Assembly: GCA_006226425.1 (NCBI GenBank)
Contig: SBGX01000018.1
Span: forward strand, 1 to 64,000
Length of the DNA: 64,000 bases
Direction: 5' to 3'
Origin: Bacteroidota bacterium
Lineage (GTDB): Bacteria > Bacteroidota > Bacteroidia > Flavobacteriales_D > Crocinitomicaceae
Each line of letters starts with the position of its first letter. The first letter of the stretch is position 1. Of this stretch, positions 62,704 to 64,000 are shown in pieces. Both the position numbers and the translations under genes were made by a program. The notes under the pieces were generated by a model. That model was not told the DNA's origin. It made no database searches and worked only from the letters and a program-made list of their open reading frames with translations.

Positions 62704-64000
62704 CTGTTCTTTAATTCTTTAAAGTGAATGGAAATGGCTGTTCCATTCTCACTTGTCCGATATGAAATCGATCCTTCCAACTGATCCACCAAGGCACGGA
62801 CAATTTCCATTCCCAGTGTATTTGATTCCAGCAGGTTGAAATTCTCGTCCATTCCGATTCCATTATCTTTCACATACAGTAAATAGCCCTCCTCTTCCTG
62901 ACGAATCTCAATCTTCAACCTCCCTTTCAACTGATCATCAAAGGCATATTTAAAGGCATTTGTTGTCAGCTCACAAATGATCAGTCCGAGCGGAACCACC
63001 GTATCAATATTGAGCACAATATCATTCGTCTCCAGGACTAATTTAATCTGACGATGTCGATCATTGTATGAAACTCCCAATTGTTCTATCAGGTCGTCCA
63101 GATAATCCTTCATCCTGATCGTCGCAAAAGCCTCATTATGATACAGTCGCTGATGGATCAATGCAATTGCCTGAATGCGTTCCTTTCCTTCCAGAATTGC
63201 TTGTCTGGCCTTCTCGTCATCAATGTTCTTTGACTGCAAACTCAACATGCTAGAGATTATTTGCAAGTTGTTTTTCACCCTGTGGTGAATTTCCTTCAAC
63301 AACAATTCCTTTTCTTTCAGTGCCGCATCGATCTGTTTATTCTTATGCAGAATTTCATCCTTTTGGGACATCAGCACAAAACTATAACGGCTTTTCTCCT
63401 TCAGTACGACCCAAAGAATGATCAACAAGATCAGCAAAAAGATCCCAATCGATCCGAAAATCCATTTGAAATTTTTCTGGGTATTCCGCTCATCTTCCAG
63501 TTTACGTTCGTTTTGAAGTCGCATGAATACCGCATCGATTTCTTTGTTGGTCGATGAATTCATCCGCTTGATAATCCGGGAATCCAACTGGGCCACCTTG
63601 TCCAGGTAATGATAAGCCGAATCCATCTGACCCTTTTGCTTATAATAATGTTCCAGCGTCCAGTAATAATGAAGCAAATCGCGCTCATCCGCGTGCTCTT
63701 TCCGCTTGGCAAATTCTCCTGCATAGTACCAGGCACTATCGAGTCCTCCAGGAATAAACAGTTGGGCTTCCGCGATGCTGATCAAAGCATTTCCATAACA
63801 GGTCTCATGATTCCGAAGCTGTGCTTCATTTCTGGCCTGATGAAAATAATTCAGGGCCCGATCGTAATCTTCCATTCGAAAGGAAGCGATTCCCCGGCTG
63901 ATGTTTACGTCAAAGGCATGAGCCACATATCCGAGCTCCAAAAACAATTCGTGTGCCTCTGCAAAATGATCTTGTGCCTTACTATAATCTTCCTGCTGTA
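62700..64000 (-). CDS. TPR sensor histidine kinase (HisKA_2/HWE type), 5' end outside the window
   Basis: At least 433 residues; the reading frame continues without a start or stop to the right edge, so the N-terminus is missing. TPR-like repeats ([47 protein letters not shown]) lead to one membrane segment ([23 protein letters not shown]). A HisKA_2 H-box follows ([26 protein letters not shown]) with an ATPase ([17 protein letters not shown]). It is the family common in Bacteroidota and senses an unknown input through the TPR domain. It overlaps the dehydrogenase gene by four bases. Confidence 0.9.
   Translation of the reverse strand, partial: QQEDYSKAQDHFAEAHELFLELGYVAHAFDVNISRGIASFRMEDYDRALNYFHQARNEAQLRNHETCYGNALISIAEAQLFIPGGLDSAWYYAGEFAKRKEHADERDLLHYYWTLEHYYKQKGQMDSAYHYLDKVAQLDSRIIKRMNSSTNKEIDAVFMRLQNERKLEDERNTQKNFKWIFGSIGIFLLILLIILWVVLKEKSRYSFVLMSQKDEILHKNKQIDAALKEKELLLKEIHHRVKNNLQIISSMLSLQSKNIDDEKARQAILEGKERIQAIALIHQRLYHNEAFATIRMKDYLDDLIEQLGVSYNDRHRQIKLVLETNDIVLNIDTVVPLGLIICELTTNAFKYAFDDQLKGRLKIEIRQEEEGYLLYVKDNGIGMDENFNLLESNTLGMEIVRALVDQLEGSISYRTSENGTAISIHFKELKNR

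Noticed and set aside
1-64000. CRISPR arrays, insertion sequences, rRNA and riboswitches
   Set aside because: None recognised on reading both strands; there are no regular short repeats with spacers and no transposase-like protein.

Overview
The window reads as chromosome of a member of the Bacteroidota, most likely a Flavobacteriia/Cryomorphaceae/Crocinitomicaceae-type free-living bacterium. The reasons are Bacteroidota-type promoter boxes (TAnnTTTG) ahead of many genes, weak or absent Shine-Dalgarno sequences, two large secreted proteins with the gliding-motility-associated (type IX secretion, type B) C-terminal domain, a PorP/SprF-type outer-membrane protein followed by an OmpA-family protein, a choice-of-anchor L protein, and an sdhC-sdhA-sdhB order typical of the phylum. 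Nearly every base is coding. No gap exceeds 300 bases, and no insertion sequence, phage gene, rRNA or CRISPR array is visible.

Layout. 1-9120: pfkA; an ECF sigma factor with an overlapping single-pass TPR protein; a lipoprotein and DUF2306 membrane protein; a TPR lipoprotein; a SulP anion transporter; a membrane protein. 9257-30141: a large co-directional locus. It opens with a sigma-54-type (NtrC-like) response regulator, an H-NOX haem nitric-oxide sensor, and a 926-residue hybrid histidine kinase whose N-terminus looks like the HNOBA domain that partners H-NOX in guanylate cyclases. Two stand-alone receivers follow. It then runs, with overlapping or nearly abutting genes, into a Wzx/Wzy-type exopolysaccharide cluster: initiating sugar transferase with an N-terminal pseudo-receiver, TolC-like half protein, Wzc-like protein, flippase, polymerase, five glycosyltransferases, a methyltransferase and an acetyltransferase. 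Two unrecognised genes close it. 30142-33906: a tRNA (CAU), DUF1801 and DUF2200 proteins, an A+T-richer pair of unrecognised genes behind two tandem palindromes, a GNAT acetyltransferase and a small membrane protein. 33926-43714: a 1471-residue PKD-repeat secreted protein, divergent from an M43 metalloprotease, PorP/SprF, OmpA-family, hypothetical and VanZ genes. 43752-57124 (minus): a small membrane protein, modCBA, ctaA, a beta-lactamase-fold hydrolase, sdhBAC, an FHS sugar transporter, an SCO protein, a LacI regulator, a LolE-like permease and rbfA. 57227-64000: an MsbA-like ABC exporter, a choice-of-anchor L secreted protein, 3-hydroxyacyl-CoA dehydrogenase and a TPR histidine kinase cut by the right edge.

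Main interpretation. The 9.2-28.6 kb locus looks like a nitric-oxide-responsive phosphorelay built into an exopolysaccharide operon. H-NOX would modulate the HNOBA kinase, which would pass phosphate through its own receiver and Hpt to the neighbouring receivers and the sigma-54-type regulator. A TGGCA(C/T) box lies 37-41 bases ahead of five start codons in this locus and in none of the control genes examined outside it. The initiating sugar transferase carries both a receiver-like domain and a Cys/His-rich insert, which suggests direct post-translational control of polysaccharide synthesis. These links are inferred from gene content and motifs only.
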